In this document: positions 1-9,576 of the stretch, in pieces
Layout: each line of letters opens with the position of its first letter
Position numbering within the stretch: the first letter of the stretch is position 1
NCBI RefSeq assembly: GCF_009733535.1
Contig: NZ_SMMI01000009.1
Coordinates: 1-64,000, forward strand
Origin: Sphingobacterium endophyticum
GTDB taxonomy: Bacteria > Bacteroidota > Bacteroidia > Sphingobacteriales > Sphingobacteriaceae
DNA length: 64,000 nt
Direction: 5' to 3'
Program-made: the position numbers and the translations under genes
Notes under the pieces: model-generated
What the model was told of the DNA's origin: nothing
Databases searched by the model: none
What the model saw: only the letters and a program-made list of their open reading frames with translations

Positions 1-238
1 TAAGACCATAGTAAAAACGCAGGTTTGCAACCAATGATTACAATCTTGGAGTTTTTCAACACCCGCAGGTATTAACAATGGGGTCTGCAGTGTAATCTTC
101 AGCAATTTTTAACGAATCTAATTGATGAAAGATTGTATAAAACGGACTTAGCTGCATCAATTAACAAATTAGAAGCAAAGACTGACCTTCATAACAAATT
201 AAAATAGAACTTTACAACAAAGCCCTCTAATGTTGTAA

Positions 239-975
239 TCACAATCTTTGAAGGAAGGTGGATTGAGCGACCTAAGTAACTTATCCTTTTACGAAGTAGA
301 CCTCACCAGCGATAACGGATGGTTAGAAGCAATGCAAGGTATAAAATATGTATTGCACGTAGCGTCTCCATTTCCGGCTCAAAACCCTAGCGATGAAAAT
401 GAACTCATTATTCCTGCCGGGGGCGGAGCCTTTCGTGTATTGAAAGCCGCAAACAATGCCGGTGTACAAAGTGTCGTGCTTACTTCTTCGTTTGCGGCTG
501 TTGGTTACAGCATCAATCCTAAAGGCCATATTTTTACCGAAGACGATTGGACTGATTCCAACGCTCCGCTTCCCGCCTATATCAAATCTAAAACTGGGGC
601 AGAGAAGGCAGCCTGGGATTATATAGAAAATGAGGGAATGGTTTGGAATTAACGGTAATCAATCCGGTAGGAATTTTTGGACCTGTAAGGGGTGGCATTA
701 GATCTGCCTCGCTGGATATTGCCGTTACGGGAATTTTGAATGGAACTACAAACAAAAGCACCGAATTTACAATGGGTGTTGTCGACGTGCGGGATGTGGC
801 TGCTATTCATATTCTGGCACACCCCAATGCTGCGGGCGAACGCTTCATTGCTAGTGCAGATGGGGTTAGGAGCTTTTATGATGTTGCAGAAATGTTTAGA
901 AAGGAAAGACCTGAACAGGCCAATAATATTGAAGCGTTGTACATCCAGCCGTTTCGGATAATATCGGCAACGTAG
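239..975 (+). pseudogene. Broken extended-SDR NAD(P)-dependent reductase (aldehyde/dihydroflavonol reductase type)
   Basis: Two overlapping frames make up one degraded short-chain dehydrogenase/reductase of the dihydroflavonol-4-reductase/aldehyde reductase group. Frame one (about 239-652) shows the family segments VLHVASPFP, VVLTSSFAAVGY and the catalytic YIKSK (Y-x3-K). Frame two (643-975) resumes exactly where the first ends, with the conserved TVINPVGIFGP and VDVRDVAAIHILA. A single frameshift near 643-652 explains the break. The N-terminal Rossmann GxxGxxG segment is absent because a stop lies at 236-238, and the C-terminus is also missing, so only the middle of a roughly 340-residue protein remains. 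The 240 bases before it contain only short open stretches. Family identity is secure; loss of function is inferred from the two missing ends and the frameshift. Confidence 0.8.
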
Positions 976-1380
976 GTATAGGAATCGAAAATTTGTCCGT
1001 ACTAGGTTAAAGAAAGGAAATAACCAAGGCTTTCACCCTCTTGAGGACTAAGTACATCAATTAGATGATTTCTAGAGTTTTTGTTGAGTAATAGCACTTT
1101 GTTTGAAAAAGTGTTTTAAAGATTTTTAACAAACTTTCTGGATAGACATACTCTTTTCCTAACATATTTAGTGTTAATATTACCTCATTACCAAGAATTC
1201 CTTGTAGGATTTTCATCGCAAATGAGCAGGTATATGGTGTCCGGTTTGTTACAATAGGGGTAGGCCGCTAACCTCCTGTTGCTGTTCTCCAGTCCTTGAT
1301 CAGGTCCGAAGAGGCTGATTTAGCTGGCATTCAGCACCCCTTCGAGCAGAGATAGGAACAGTCGCATCAATCCGTGCGGA
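976..1380. other. Gene-free stretch
   Basis: No convincing gene. A 51-codon reverse-strand open stretch (about 1070-1220) starting MKILQGILGNEV is the only protein-like remnant; I cannot assign it. The stretch separates two unrelated genes and fits with decay of an accessory region. Confidence 0.4.
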
Positions 1381-1608
1381 TTAATAATTCCCTTTCTCCC
1401 TTCGGAATTTTTCCAGGGCCAATCTCATCAGCTCGGGCCATTCATTTAGGGTGTCCCGGATGTACTGTTCACCATGTCCTTCATCCATCAATTCTTCCAT
1501 TCTCCTTGCCTGATTGTTCACATGTTTCAGGTAGGTTCTTTTCGGTTCATCCTTCCTAATGTATACTTGACTATCTTTTTTTCCGCCGGTTTCCCTTTTC
1601 TTTTTCAT
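1381..1608 (-). CDS. Small highly charged hypothetical protein
   Basis: A 75-residue protein of unknown function, very rich in Lys, Arg and Glu, with no signal peptide or membrane segment. The N-terminus is basic (MKKKRETGGKKD) and the second half reads as two amphipathic helices around the sequence EQYIRDTLNEWPELMRLALE, which looks like genuine protein rather than random translation. It could be a small DNA-associated or antitoxin-like protein, but no motif shows this. It stands alone: the nearest neighbours are a pseudogene on one side and a lipoprotein pair on the other, both on the opposite strand. Confidence that it is a gene is moderate; the function is unknown. Confidence 0.5.
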   Translation of the reverse strand: MKKKRETGGKKDSQVYIRKDEPKRTYLKHVNNQARRMEELMDEGHGEQYIRDTLNEWPELMRLALEKFRREKGNY

Positions 1609-1896
1609 GCTCCTAATACAAATATAAAATCGAATTGTTTGCCGATCGTGGAAAGGTTCCTAATTACCGATCCATTCATTCGTCCCAAATACATTCAGAT
1701 ATCTGCAGAATAAGGTGAGGTCAGAGTATCTTGGTATTGCACCATATGTCATGGAACTGGGTAAAATATCTTTTTGAACGGTTTGGCTCAATCAGGGTAA
1801 GTTGCTTACCTGTTTTTCCTAAGGTCTATATTTTTAAGGTAAGTGGGTATAGGAAGTGTCTGTAAACGGTTTCTACTTTTCACCCTTGAAAAGCGT

Positions 1897-1904
1897 TATA
1901 TTTG
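1897..1904 (+). promoter_or_regulatory. Putative Bacteroidota -7 element (TATATTTG)
   Basis: TATATTTG fits the TAnnTTTG -7 consensus of Bacteroidota sigma-70. It lies about 107 bases before the ATG at 2012. No good TTTG -33 element is seen. It falls inside the longer open frame that begins at 1856, one more reason to prefer the ATG at 2012. Confidence 0.35.
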
Positions 1905-2011
1905 TAGCATATTATATGCATTGGTGGCTTCCCCGTAAAAGATGTTTTGGGGGTAAAACCAAAGATTGCGGAGGTAGTAGGGAAGTTTCTATAGGAATCG
2001 GTCAAAATGGA

Positions 2012-2800
2012 ATGAAGGTTTATATACATACGGCATTAATTGCCTTTCTTTCGACAGGCATAATTTCATGCGGACAGCAAATTGGTAAGGATTCGGTTGA
2101 ACGATACCCAGGGACAGGTGAGGCCAGATCGGCCATCGAACATATCGAGGATAGGAATCATTCGGAGCCAATCCCCATCCATCTGGAGATCGAAAGGATC
2201 GCCGAAGCGGATTTCTATGAAGCATGCCAACAGGCAGGGGCTAGGATACCTGTAGAGAAGGTTATTGACCATGAGTTGGTTAGGGAGAAATTGAAGGGAG
2301 TCGTAGAGTTCAGAAAAATGGAAGGATACCTTGGTATTGAAGGCATCAGGTTTCGTAACGGGACATCGACAGATGGCAGATATCCTTTGGATGAGTGTTC
2401 CTTTGTTGCCTATTTTCCAAAGGATGACGTTCTTCTGCTCGAAGGAGGACATTCTACGGATGTCAGCTTCGATCTGGAGACCGGAGTGGAAACCCACGAG
2501 GTAGGCAATCCGGACCTGGCAACCACATCCCCCAACGGATTGTACAGACTGACTAAAATCTATGAAGGGCAGGAATGCTTTTACCATTTTATCCAGAAGG
2601 GAAAGAACGGCAAATTTAAGAAGGCCATTGAACTGAACGAGTCCTTTGAAAGTAGGACGGGTAAATGGCTGTGCGTAACAGAGAAGGAATTCTGGTCCGA
2701 TGACCATACGCTCTATTTTGGGCTGGTGACCCGGTACTCGGAGGAGGGGAACGAATATGAGTTCTACAGAGTACACATTAACAACAGCAATAACACATAA
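2012..2800 (+). CDS. Putative lipoprotein of unknown function
   Basis: A 262-residue predicted lipoprotein. I place the start at the ATG at 2012 because the protein then begins with a textbook lipoprotein signal (MKVYIHTALIAFLSTGIISC, lipobox I-I-S-C). The frame stays open upstream to 1856, but that extension (YYMHWWLPRKRCFGG and so on) does not look like protein. The mature part is acidic and has no domain I recognise. A central part (SFVAYFPKDDVLLLEGG, then VSFDLETG) suggests beta-rich structure. The next lipoprotein gene starts 10 bases after this stop (or overlaps it if an upstream ATG is used), so the two are probably one transcript. Likely anchored in the outer membrane or periplasm; function unknown. 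Confidence 0.7.
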   Translation: MKVYIHTALIAFLSTGIISCGQQIGKDSVERYPGTGEARSAIEHIEDRNHSEPIPIHLEIERIAEADFYEACQQAGARIPVEKVIDHELVREKLKGVVEFRKMEGYLGIEGIRFRNGTSTDGRYPLDECSFVAYFPKDDVLLLEGGHSTDVSFDLETGVETHEVGNPDLATTSPNGLYRLTKIYEGQECFYHFIQKGKNGKFKKAIELNESFESRTGKWLCVTEKEFWSDDHTLYFGLVTRYSEEGNEYEFYRVHINNSNNT

Positions 2801-2810
2801 ATTCCTGCAA

Positions 2811-3605
2811 GTGAGAAATGTTATTTATTACCTGATAGTGCTCGTCTTCGTTTCCTGCAAATCCGCCAATAATTATTATCAAGGGAAGGTTCAAGACCAG
2901 AACGGCAATCCGCTTGAAGGGGTGTCCGTATTTGAAGAAGGGAGTAAGGACATTAGGGGCACCTATTCCGACAGCTCCGGATATTTTAAACTCAAGCGTA
3001 GTCCAGATTGGCTGGGAAATCTGGTCTTTATAAAAGAAGGATATCTTTCGGACACGGTACCTTCTGTCCGAAGTCTGGCCGGAGAACGGGTAAGATTCTA
3101 TTTTATAGAGGACGATACTACCGTCGTCAGGTTGAAAATTGCATCAGAGGATCTCCATATTTGGCTTCCCCTCAGGAATTTTCCGATAGAGGACAGCACC
3201 AATTTCGAAAATTCTGAAAGATTCGGAATGCGCAACAGTGAATTTCTGAGGACGATCAATTTTGACGCGAGACGAAAAGATGCAACAAATTTCAGATTCA
3301 ACTATAGGATTCCTTTCTCCGAAATCTTCGCTTCAATTGTCATCACCTATCAATGTGGGGAAAACGAACTGTTCACAACTTTGGTGACGCTGAACAAGGA
3401 AAACAAGATAATCGACAGATTGACGATAGCCTATGATGAAGTGGCAGAATCGGCATTCAGGAAAACCAGCAGAATTGATAAAAGAAAAATCGTCGTTACC
3501 TCCAGCAATTGGATGAGTGGTGAGCCCATTATAGAAACTGAAACTTTCATAGTAGAAAAAAGCGGAAAGTTCAGGAAAGTGCAAGGGGACGAAATTCGGG
3601 AATGA
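2811..3605 (+). CDS. Lipoprotein with CarboxypepD_reg-like domain
   Basis: A predicted lipoprotein of about 264 residues. The GTG at 2811 gives a compact signal ending in the lipobox VFVSC. An in-frame ATG at 2757, inside the preceding gene, is the alternative and adds 18 residues. Right after the signal comes a carboxypeptidase-regulatory-like (CarboxypepD_reg) beta-sandwich, seen as GKVQDQNGNPLEGVSV, a polar turn and then TYSDSSGYFKL. In Bacteroidota this fold is used in surface and TonB-linked proteins. The remaining 170 residues are beta-rich and not recognised. Its position immediately after another lipoprotein suggests co-transcription and an envelope role. The domain call is fairly certain; the biological job is unknown. 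Confidence 0.72.
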   Translation: MRNVIYYLIVLVFVSCKSANNYYQGKVQDQNGNPLEGVSVFEEGSKDIRGTYSDSSGYFKLKRSPDWLGNLVFIKEGYLSDTVPSVRSLAGERVRFYFIEDDTTVVRLKIASEDLHIWLPLRNFPIEDSTNFENSERFGMRNSEFLRTINFDARRKDATNFRFNYRIPFSEIFASIVITYQCGENELFTTLVTLNKENKIIDRLTIAYDEVAESAFRKTSRIDKRKIVVTSSNWMSGEPIIETETFIVEKSGKFRKVQGDEIRE

Positions 3606-3606
3606 T

Positions 3607-3723
3607 ATGGATTTATCCCAGCCGACCCTGTACAGTTTTGGAAAGAATAATTGGATGGGCATTGTATCCTATTGGGATATCGGAGATGTTTACTCCAAAA
3701 GCTGGACAAAGGCGCAAATATGA
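3607..3723 (+). CDS. Possible 38-residue peptide after the lipoprotein pair
   Basis: An ATG one base after the preceding stop opens a 38-codon frame (MDLSQPTLYSFGKNNWMG, then aromatic-rich). The composition looks protein-like and the spacing suggests translational coupling, but it may equally be the degraded tail of a larger gene: the following 230 bases up to 3952 hold nothing coherent. Weakly supported. Confidence 0.22.
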   Translation: MDLSQPTLYSFGKNNWMGIVSYWDIGDVYSKSWTKAQI

Positions 3724-3952
3724 AAAATTCGGGCAAATTTTGCACGCAGGAGACAATTTTTAAACAGTTTGAATTTACTATTTGTAATAGGGCATGTTCC
3801 GTCCTATTTTGCAATTGGCACAAACTACTGATTTCGCTGAGAGACTATCCCTATATTGAAGGATGGGCAAAGGGTCAAGTAGGAAAATTCCTTCGAAACA
3901 TCAGCCCACTTCAGTACCGAACTTCGGCAGAACGAAAACCCATGGCTTGAGG

Positions 3953-5791
3953 CTACAGGTGATAGTTTGGTAACCGAACATAAAATGTCGTTCCACTATC
4001 GCGGTTGTTTTTAAACCACATCTCACCGCCGTAGCCCTCAACGATCAGCCTGCAAATTGCCAGCCCCATGCCAAAGGATTCCTCACCGTCGGTTCCGGAT
4101 GTACCTCTTTTGTACATATCGAATATAGCGTCCGAAAATTCTTCGGGGATGCCCTGTCCTTTATCCTTGATGGTTACAAGGACGTGCGATCCGGCCCTTC
4201 GGGCGACGACCTCGACCTCTGATCCGAAAGGTGCGAATTTTATGGCATTGGTTATCAGGTTGCTGAAAACCCTCCACAGCTGTTCGTTTTGGGCAGGAAT
4301 GAACAGTCCTTTTTCGGAGTCTAAGATAATTTTCTGTTCCTTGGACATCGCTTTGGCTTGGAGCATCTGGATGCAATAAGTCAGGAGTTCACCGATGTCA
4401 ATGGGTTCTTTTGGTAGTCCCTCGCTCCTGAACTGCTGATGAAGTAGGTTGTCCACGAGTTGGAGTGCGTTGTCCACTGAAGTCTTCATCATTCGCAGGA
4501 CTGTCCTGTCCTGGTCGTTCCTACCGCCGGTAGCCTGCATAACTTCAAGTGCGGTTGCGATCCCGCCGAGGGGGTTCCTCAGGTCATGGGCAACGAATCC
4601 TATGATGTCCGTATTTGTCTGATTGCTCTTCTCCAGGGCATTCAGTGCATTTTTTAAATTCTTGTTATTCAGCTTTCCTTTCTTTAGGCTCCTGAGGATG
4701 AGGAGCGTGAAGATACCAGAGAGCAGAAGTGCCAAAATGGACAATCCGGAAATCACAGAGAGGTATCTATAGTTGGAATTAAGGGATTTTATCTGCTCTT
4801 CCTTGAGTACGTAGTCAATATAATCTATGTTTCTCCTGGAGGCGAGTTCCTCCATCAGGTCGTTGGCTTCGATCAACTCCCTTGCGTAGAACAGGGTGCG
4901 ATCCCAGTTTCCGATTTCGGCAGAATGCTCATAGAGCATGCGAGCGAAGAGCCTGTTATAAAAGAGGTATTCATTGTCCTTGGCGATCTTTAGGCCCCTT
5001 TCCAGATATTCGGTTCGGGCATTGGGATCTTCACCCCCGACCTGGTCTGCCAGGTCCAGTAACATGTCCATGGAAACATAGAACAGTTGCTTTTCCAGCG
5101 CTGAGGTAACCGCATGTTCCAGCAGACGGATTCCTTTTTCTTTTTCGCCCTTAAGGATGAGCCGGTCGGCCACGAGCTGGCTTACTGCCAGGAGGGTACG
5201 TTGGTCACCGTACCTTTGGGCTATGGCCTGCGCCTTGTCAATGAACCCTTCGTACTGGCTATCCGTAAATTCTCCAGGATGTGAAAGTAGATAATTGTAG
5301 ATCAGAAGGGACTTGATCGAGTCGTTTTTAAGCAGTTCCGCGGACTTCAGGGCATGTTCAAATCTTTCAATGGATTCCCCGTCCTTGTCAAGTTCACCGT
5401 ACACCATTGCGATGTTCATGGTAGCCTGTACCACATTGGAGGAATCTTTGAGCTTCTGGTAATCCACCAAGGCCTTGTTGTAGTATTTAAGGGCCAGGTG
5501 AAAATTGCCCTGGATGTCAAAATATACGCCAAAATTGTTATAGGCATCGGCCTTCCCCTTTTGATAGTCGAGCCGATCTGATATTTCCATGGCAGTGCGG
5601 GCATAATAGAAGGTGCTGTCGGCATCCCTTTCGTACATCAGCATGGACAGCCTGTTCATAGCATCGACGAGTTGGATGGAGTCCTTGATTTCAGGGAGGT
5701 TCCTTTTGATCCGTTCACCTTCCCCTGTCTGAGCGTACGAAAGCCCTAGTGAAACAGCAAGCAATAAAATTGTCATATTTAATTCTTTCAT
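3953..5791 (-). CDS. TPR-containing hybrid-free sensor histidine kinase
   Basis: A 612-residue membrane sensor kinase. Residues 1-20 are a signal peptide (ending SLGLSYA). Residues about 25-330 are tetratricopeptide repeats; one clear unit reads ADAYNNFGVYFDIQGNFHLA near residue 81. One transmembrane helix spans about 344-367, followed by a coiled linker. The dimerisation/phosphoacceptor H-box is FVAHDLRNPLGGI with His402. The ATPase domain shows the N box NLITNAIKFAPFG (about 511), the G1 box DKGQGIPEE (about 543) and the G2 box SFGMGLAI (about 572). No receiver domain and no adjacent response regulator are present, so it is an orphan kinase. The periplasmic TPR sensor layout is common in Bacteroidota. 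The catalytic residues look intact; the signal and partner are unknown. Confidence 0.93.
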   Translation of the reverse strand: MKELNMTILLLAVSLGLSYAQTGEGERIKRNLPEIKDSIQLVDAMNRLSMLMYERDADSTFYYARTAMEISDRLDYQKGKADAYNNFGVYFDIQGNFHLALKYYNKALVDYQKLKDSSNVVQATMNIAMVYGELDKDGESIERFEHALKSAELLKNDSIKSLLIYNYLLSHPGEFTDSQYEGFIDKAQAIAQRYGDQRTLLAVSQLVADRLILKGEKEKGIRLLEHAVTSALEKQLFYVSMDMLLDLADQVGGEDPNARTEYLERGLKIAKDNEYLFYNRLFARMLYEHSAEIGNWDRTLFYARELIEANDLMEELASRRNIDYIDYVLKEEQIKSLNSNYRYLSVISGLSILALLLSGIFTLLILRSLKKGKLNNKNLKNALNALEKSNQTNTDIIGFVAHDLRNPLGGIATALEVMQATGGRNDQDRTVLRMMKTSVDNALQLVDNLLHQQFRSEGLPKEPIDIGELLTYCIQMLQAKAMSKEQKIILDSEKGLFIPAQNEQLWRVFSNLITNAIKFAPFGSEVEVVARRAGSHVLVTIKDKGQGIPEEFSDAIFDMYKRGTSGTDGEESFGMGLAICRLIVEGYGGEMWFKNNRDSGTTFYVRLPNYHL

Positions 5792-6488
5792 TGAACCGAC
5801 TTTAGGTCAAATACTTGGTAAATTTTTCCCTAATGCAGAATTGTGGGACTATTTTTTTTTAATGTCTCATGAATCCGAATTGCTATAAATTAGGATTTAT
5901 TTCGAATATTTCGAAATTCCGATGTGGTAGGACCTATCTTGAGTCAGAGCTAAGTTCATTATATGTTTGGTGATCCAACTCTTCTTTATATCCAGAATTC
6001 CCTCTTCGATTCATTAAGGCGAATCAGGGTTGGGCCCTAAGATTATTCCGAATCAGCCCCTATGGTTGTATTCGCTATTCTTCTTTTAAAGACCGAATGA
6101 AACCATTCAGGGATAAAGTTGTAGACATTCCTTGTTTGAAATTAACCCTTAAAATCCATCAAAAATATTTACCCTTCCTACCTTTAGGCCATATTTAATG
6201 TCAGGGTTTTTCGGAGATTTAAGTTTGTCATAATCCGTCCTGTTTTATACCTATTGAAAGTATACCGGTTAAATCCTGCTTAGCCGAAGAGTTCTGGGGT
6301 GGGATGGAGTATTCCCTAACTAGCCTGAGGGTAGGCTTTCTCCTAGCCGATGGGAGGATCGTGTATCCCATTACTACGTATTTGATCTTCAAAAAACTTG
6401 TATGGTTAAATCATTACTCGGCATCCTTTATGTTAGCCATATTGAGACCATACCCAACCATAGGAATGGGCAGTGCCAATTCCCTAGC
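5792..6488. other. Long gene-free stretch
   Basis: About 700 bases between the orphan kinase promoter side and the end of the lipoprotein gene at 6489. The only open frame (6304-6561, + strand) runs into the antisense of that gene and has no protein-like character. I see no strong hairpin or repeat. Confidence 0.5.
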
Positions 6489-7439
6489 TCAGAGCCCGTC
6501 AATTTTCAAGGAAAGGGCCTTTAGATCCTGTTTCATCAAAGTAATGCTCGATTCCAGCTGATCGTACATATCTGCCCGGTTCTCCAATTCCTCCGCGGTA
6601 TATTCCGCTCCCTTTCCGAAATAGAGAAGCTCCGTTGATTCATTGGATTTGGGATCGATCTGTCCGAGGTTCGTCCATTTCTCAATGATCTCATCCCTGA
6701 GGGATTTGTCCTTTCCGATAGAGGGGTCCCTGTAGTTCAGATAGTACCAAACCATGGGTGGGAAGATCTCTGATGTTCGGACATCGGTCCAGACATCCCG
6801 AAGGGCATTCCTTTCATGGTGAAAATCAACGGACTCCCTGTTGAAGAGCATTAAAAGTCCCAGAGCAGCCTCTCCGACGCCGCCTACTATGCCTACCGTA
6901 TTGCTGATACCGTCGTTTTTGATAACCCCTCCTGTCAATATCGTCCCCAGTGCACCCAGTACGATGGCCCCCTTGGTAAACCTGGATTCACGTTCGCCCT
7001 GCTTACCGGAAAGATAATTGGCCACCTGGCTGATGCGCTCCTCCTCACAGTCCATTTCTGAGGAAACGGCCGATATTTCTATAGATGCGGAATTGATGCT
7101 GTGATCCATATTCTGGCGGATCTCCAGAAGTTCCATACGTGCTTCCAAGCTCGTACTGTCGCCGTTGTTTTTCACCTTAATGTACCTGTCGATGAGATCC
7201 AGTATCCCCACGGCATTTGCGACGTTTAGCGTCCTTCTGTCAAGATTATCCTTCAGCTCACCTGAGAGCTCGATTTCATGTAGTGGGAGAGGTAAGTCGG
7301 CCACCATATAGCTGTAGAGATTCTGTTGATTGCAGTTACTTTTATCAAGTGCATCCCGAATAGCAGGATCTTTTATCGCTCTGCATGAAACACAGGATGT
7401 CAGGGTGAAAAGGATTGCAAAAATAAATCTTGTTTTCAT
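6489..7439 (-). CDS. Putative envelope lipoprotein with glycine-rich hydrophobic segment
   Basis: A 316-residue protein of unknown function. The N-terminus is a signal peptide with two possible lipobox cysteines (FTLTSC and CVSC, residues 16-19). A long helical middle part (residues about 60-150, charged, probably coiled) leads to a glycine-rich hydrophobic stretch around residues 155-195 (FTKGAIVLGALGTILTGG, then VGIVGGVGEAALGLLML), a glycine-zipper-like pattern seen in proteins that insert into membranes. The C-terminal 40 residues are again helical (ELENRADMYDQLESSI). It begins 30 bases after the PAP2 phosphatase gene on the same strand, so it probably belongs to the regulator/kinase/phosphatase operon. 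Function not recognised. Confidence 0.7.
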   Translation of the reverse strand: MKTRFIFAILFTLTSCVSCRAIKDPAIRDALDKSNCNQQNLYSYMVADLPLPLHEIELSGELKDNLDRRTLNVANAVGILDLIDRYIKVKNNGDSTSLEARMELLEIRQNMDHSINSASIEISAVSSEMDCEEERISQVANYLSGKQGERESRFTKGAIVLGALGTILTGGVIKNDGISNTVGIVGGVGEAALGLLMLFNRESVDFHHERNALRDVWTDVRTSEIFPPMVWYYLNYRDPSIGKDKSLRDEIIEKWTNLGQIDPKSNESTELLYFGKGAEYTAEELENRADMYDQLESSITLMKQDLKALSLKIDGL

Positions 7440-7468
7440 ATGTACATTTTCTTGATATTGATTTTAAT

Positions 7469-8182
7469 TCAATAGTTTGCCCTTGACCGGGTCAGGTAAC
7501 GGTGTGTCCAGTAGCTTGCCTTCATCGAAAGTATTCCTATTGCCGCTCCGACCAGGACATCGCTGATAAAATGTTTATTATTCACGATACGCATTGCCCC
7601 AACCCCTGAGGCTGCTCCATAGGCAAGATATGGCATCCACCTGAACCTATGCTGGTACTCCTGGCATAGGAACGTGGCAGCGGCAAAAGCCTGTGCCGTA
7701 TGACCGGAGGGAAAGGAATGCATATTGGATCCGTCCGGACGCCGCTGCCTTAGGGTGCGCTTCATCAGTTGGGTGATGCCGAACATCGCCATCTCGCCCT
7801 TGATCAGTATTAGGGTACGGTTTCCCAGATCCGTTTTCGAGGGATATCCCATAGCATCCAGCCCGTATGCTGCCACAATGGGGGAGAACTGAAGGTAATC
7901 ATCCACGTAGGTCCTGAATTTTGGAAAATGTTTGTTCCTCTCTTTCATCAGTTGGTTCTTTAGCGATTCGCTATGGTTTCCATTGATAGCCACTCCAGAG
8001 TAAATCAGAGCTATCGGAACCGTAAGGTCTTCCATATCGAACCGTTCCTGACGGTGAATAGAGGATGAATCGACCCTAATCGATCCGGGGTCCAGGTGAA
8101 GGAGCTGGCCCAAACTGAAACTTGGGAAAAAAAATAGGAATATAATGTGGAGAGGTTTCATCATTTTTTTTACGAAGCTCAA
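7469..8182 (-). CDS. PAP2-family phosphatase (lipid phosphatase type)
   Basis: A 237-residue type 2 phosphatidic-acid phosphatase with all three signature motifs. C1 is K-x6-RP as KRTLRQRRP (residues 141-149). C2 is PSGH at 158-161 (FPSGHTAQAF). C3 is R-x5-H-x3-D with Arg198, His204 and Asp208 (RIVNNKHFISD). A signal/anchor helix is at residues 10-26. Family members remove phosphate from lipid phosphates such as undecaprenyl diphosphate, phosphatidylglycerol phosphate or lipid A. It sits 101 bases downstream of a two-component kinase and 29 bases before a lipoprotein, which suggests regulated envelope remodelling, for example lipid A dephosphorylation against cationic peptides. That substrate is inference; the enzyme family is clear. 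Confidence 0.9.
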   Translation of the reverse strand: MSFVKKMMKPLHIIFLFFFPSFSLGQLLHLDPGSIRVDSSSIHRQERFDMEDLTVPIALIYSGVAINGNHSESLKNQLMKERNKHFPKFRTYVDDYLQFSPIVAAYGLDAMGYPSKTDLGNRTLILIKGEMAMFGITQLMKRTLRQRRPDGSNMHSFPSGHTAQAFAAATFLCQEYQHRFRWMPYLAYGAASGVGAMRIVNNKHFISDVLVGAAIGILSMKASYWTHRYLTRSRANY

Positions 8183-8283
8183 TAAAGATTCTGTAGCGAA
8201 ATTGGATTTTTAATGTATTCATACAATATTCTTCGGAAAAGGGATTTCATATCACTTCCCTTAGGATGGCAGGTGACCTTATA

Positions 8284-9576
8284 CTACCCGGAGCTTTTCA
8301 GGTTGGCTATGCGCTTCAGAGTGAATTCATGGCCTTCTGCAAATCTGTATTCCAAGTCGATTGCTGGATAAAGGTCTACGATAGACCTGACGATGGCAAG
8401 GCCAAGTCCTGTCGATGAATCTGCCTGCGAATCTTTATAGAACCTTTCATAAATACATCCGGTGTCAAGAGGGGCTTCGCCTGAATTCGAAATGACCAAT
8501 CGGTCCGAATTGACGTTAATCCTTATCCAGCCAAATTGCCCGCTGTGGAAGATGGCATTCTTCAGAAGGTTGGTTATTAGGATATGTGCCAGATCGGTAT
8601 CCATACGATCAATGAAACTGCCGGAGTCCTCAATTCCATAGGTAATCCCGCTATACTCTATGATTTCTGAATAATCATCGATTGTTTCATAAAGGATCCT
8701 GTTGAAGTCGATTTCTTCAGTCCGTACAAACTGCCCGTTCTCGATCCTGAAAAGGGTGAGTAGTGACTGGTTCAGGCTCTTCATCCTGTTGAGCGTGGCA
8801 TGGATCCGATCCATCTGCTTAATCAGGTTTTCGTCTATCCCTGGTTCCTCCATCATCAGCTGAAATTTTGATATCGCTATGGCCAATGGCGTCTGAATTT
8901 CGTGGGATGCATTTTCAATGAACTGTTTCTGGCGGACATAGACATTTTCATTCTTTTCTGCCATGGCCAAGATACTGTCCTGAAGCTCATCAAGTTCCCG
9001 GATATTGGATTCCTGTCTCAGAAATTTCGGACTGATCCCTATTTCATAATTACGGAGATTCAGAATGATCATTTGGAAGGGTTCAAGTGCCTTTCCAAGA
9101 ATGTTTCTCTTGATCACCAGTATAATTGTTACCAAAAGAATGTAGAGCATCGCTAATGAAGACAGTAGATCCTCAAGGAATTCATCCTCCTCGAGCGTGG
9201 AGGTGAATATTTCCAAAAGATACAACTTACCGCCTGAATAAAAACTGGACCGAAGCATCCTCACTGGCTCGTATTCTCCCTCGATAGGGACGTATTGGAA
9301 ATCGTTGTTAATTGATACTCCTTCCTGTATAGCTCCTTCCGGTTGTTGAGTTATCCGAAGCTGGGAAATACCGAACTCATCAGTCTGGAGCAGCCAACTT
9401 TCCCTTTCTGCATTTTCCTTGATCCTTTCCATTCGGTCTTTCAATCCGTCGTCAATGTTATCATATACTTCGTCTATGATCACGAAATAGAAAGTCATGG
9501 CCCAAGCAGTTATGGCGACCAGCAGCGATATTGCTAGATAACCAGTAGTATAGTCTCTAATCGATCTCTTCTTCAC
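8284..9576 (-). CDS. Two-component sensor histidine kinase
   Basis: A membrane histidine kinase partner of the OmpR-type regulator encoded just upstream. Two transmembrane helices (about 12-33 and 137-157 from the chosen start) flank a periplasmic sensor of about 100 residues. The H-box is FIENASHEIQTPLAI with His225. The ATP-binding domain ends with DSSTGLGLAIVRSIVDL (G2 box), and the N box ITNLLKNAIFHSG is present. I chose the GTG at 9576, which gives an N-terminus (VKKRSIRDYTTG) running straight into helix 1 and a 20-base overlap with the regulator gene. ATGs at 9603 and 9630 are also possible but force a longer overlap. The overlap indicates translational coupling. Confidence 0.92.
   Translation of the reverse strand: MKKRSIRDYTTGYLAISLLVAITAWAMTFYFVIIDEVYDNIDDGLKDRMERIKENAERESWLLQTDEFGISQLRITQQPEGAIQEGVSINNDFQYVPIEGEYEPVRMLRSSFYSGGKLYLLEIFTSTLEEDEFLEDLLSSLAMLYILLVTIILVIKRNILGKALEPFQMIILNLRNYEIGISPKFLRQESNIRELDELQDSILAMAEKNENVYVRQKQFIENASHEIQTPLAIAISKFQLMMEEPGIDENLIKQMDRIHATLNRMKSLNQSLLTLFRIENGQFVRTEEIDFNRILYETIDDYSEIIEYSGITYGIEDSGSFIDRMDTDLAHILITNLLKNAIFHSGQFGWIRINVNSDRLVISNSGEAPLDTGCIYERFYKDSQADSSTGLGLAIVRSIVDLYPAIDLEYRFAEGHEFTLKRIANLKSSG

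Noticed and set aside
3651..3950. 99-codon open frame between the lipoprotein pair and the TPR kinase
   Set aside because: No domain, Cys/Trp-rich random look, no promoter, and a competing small frame in a more protein-like phase.
6304..6561. 85-codon frame on the + strand
   Set aside because: Runs antisense into the real gene ending at 6489 and has no protein-like pattern.
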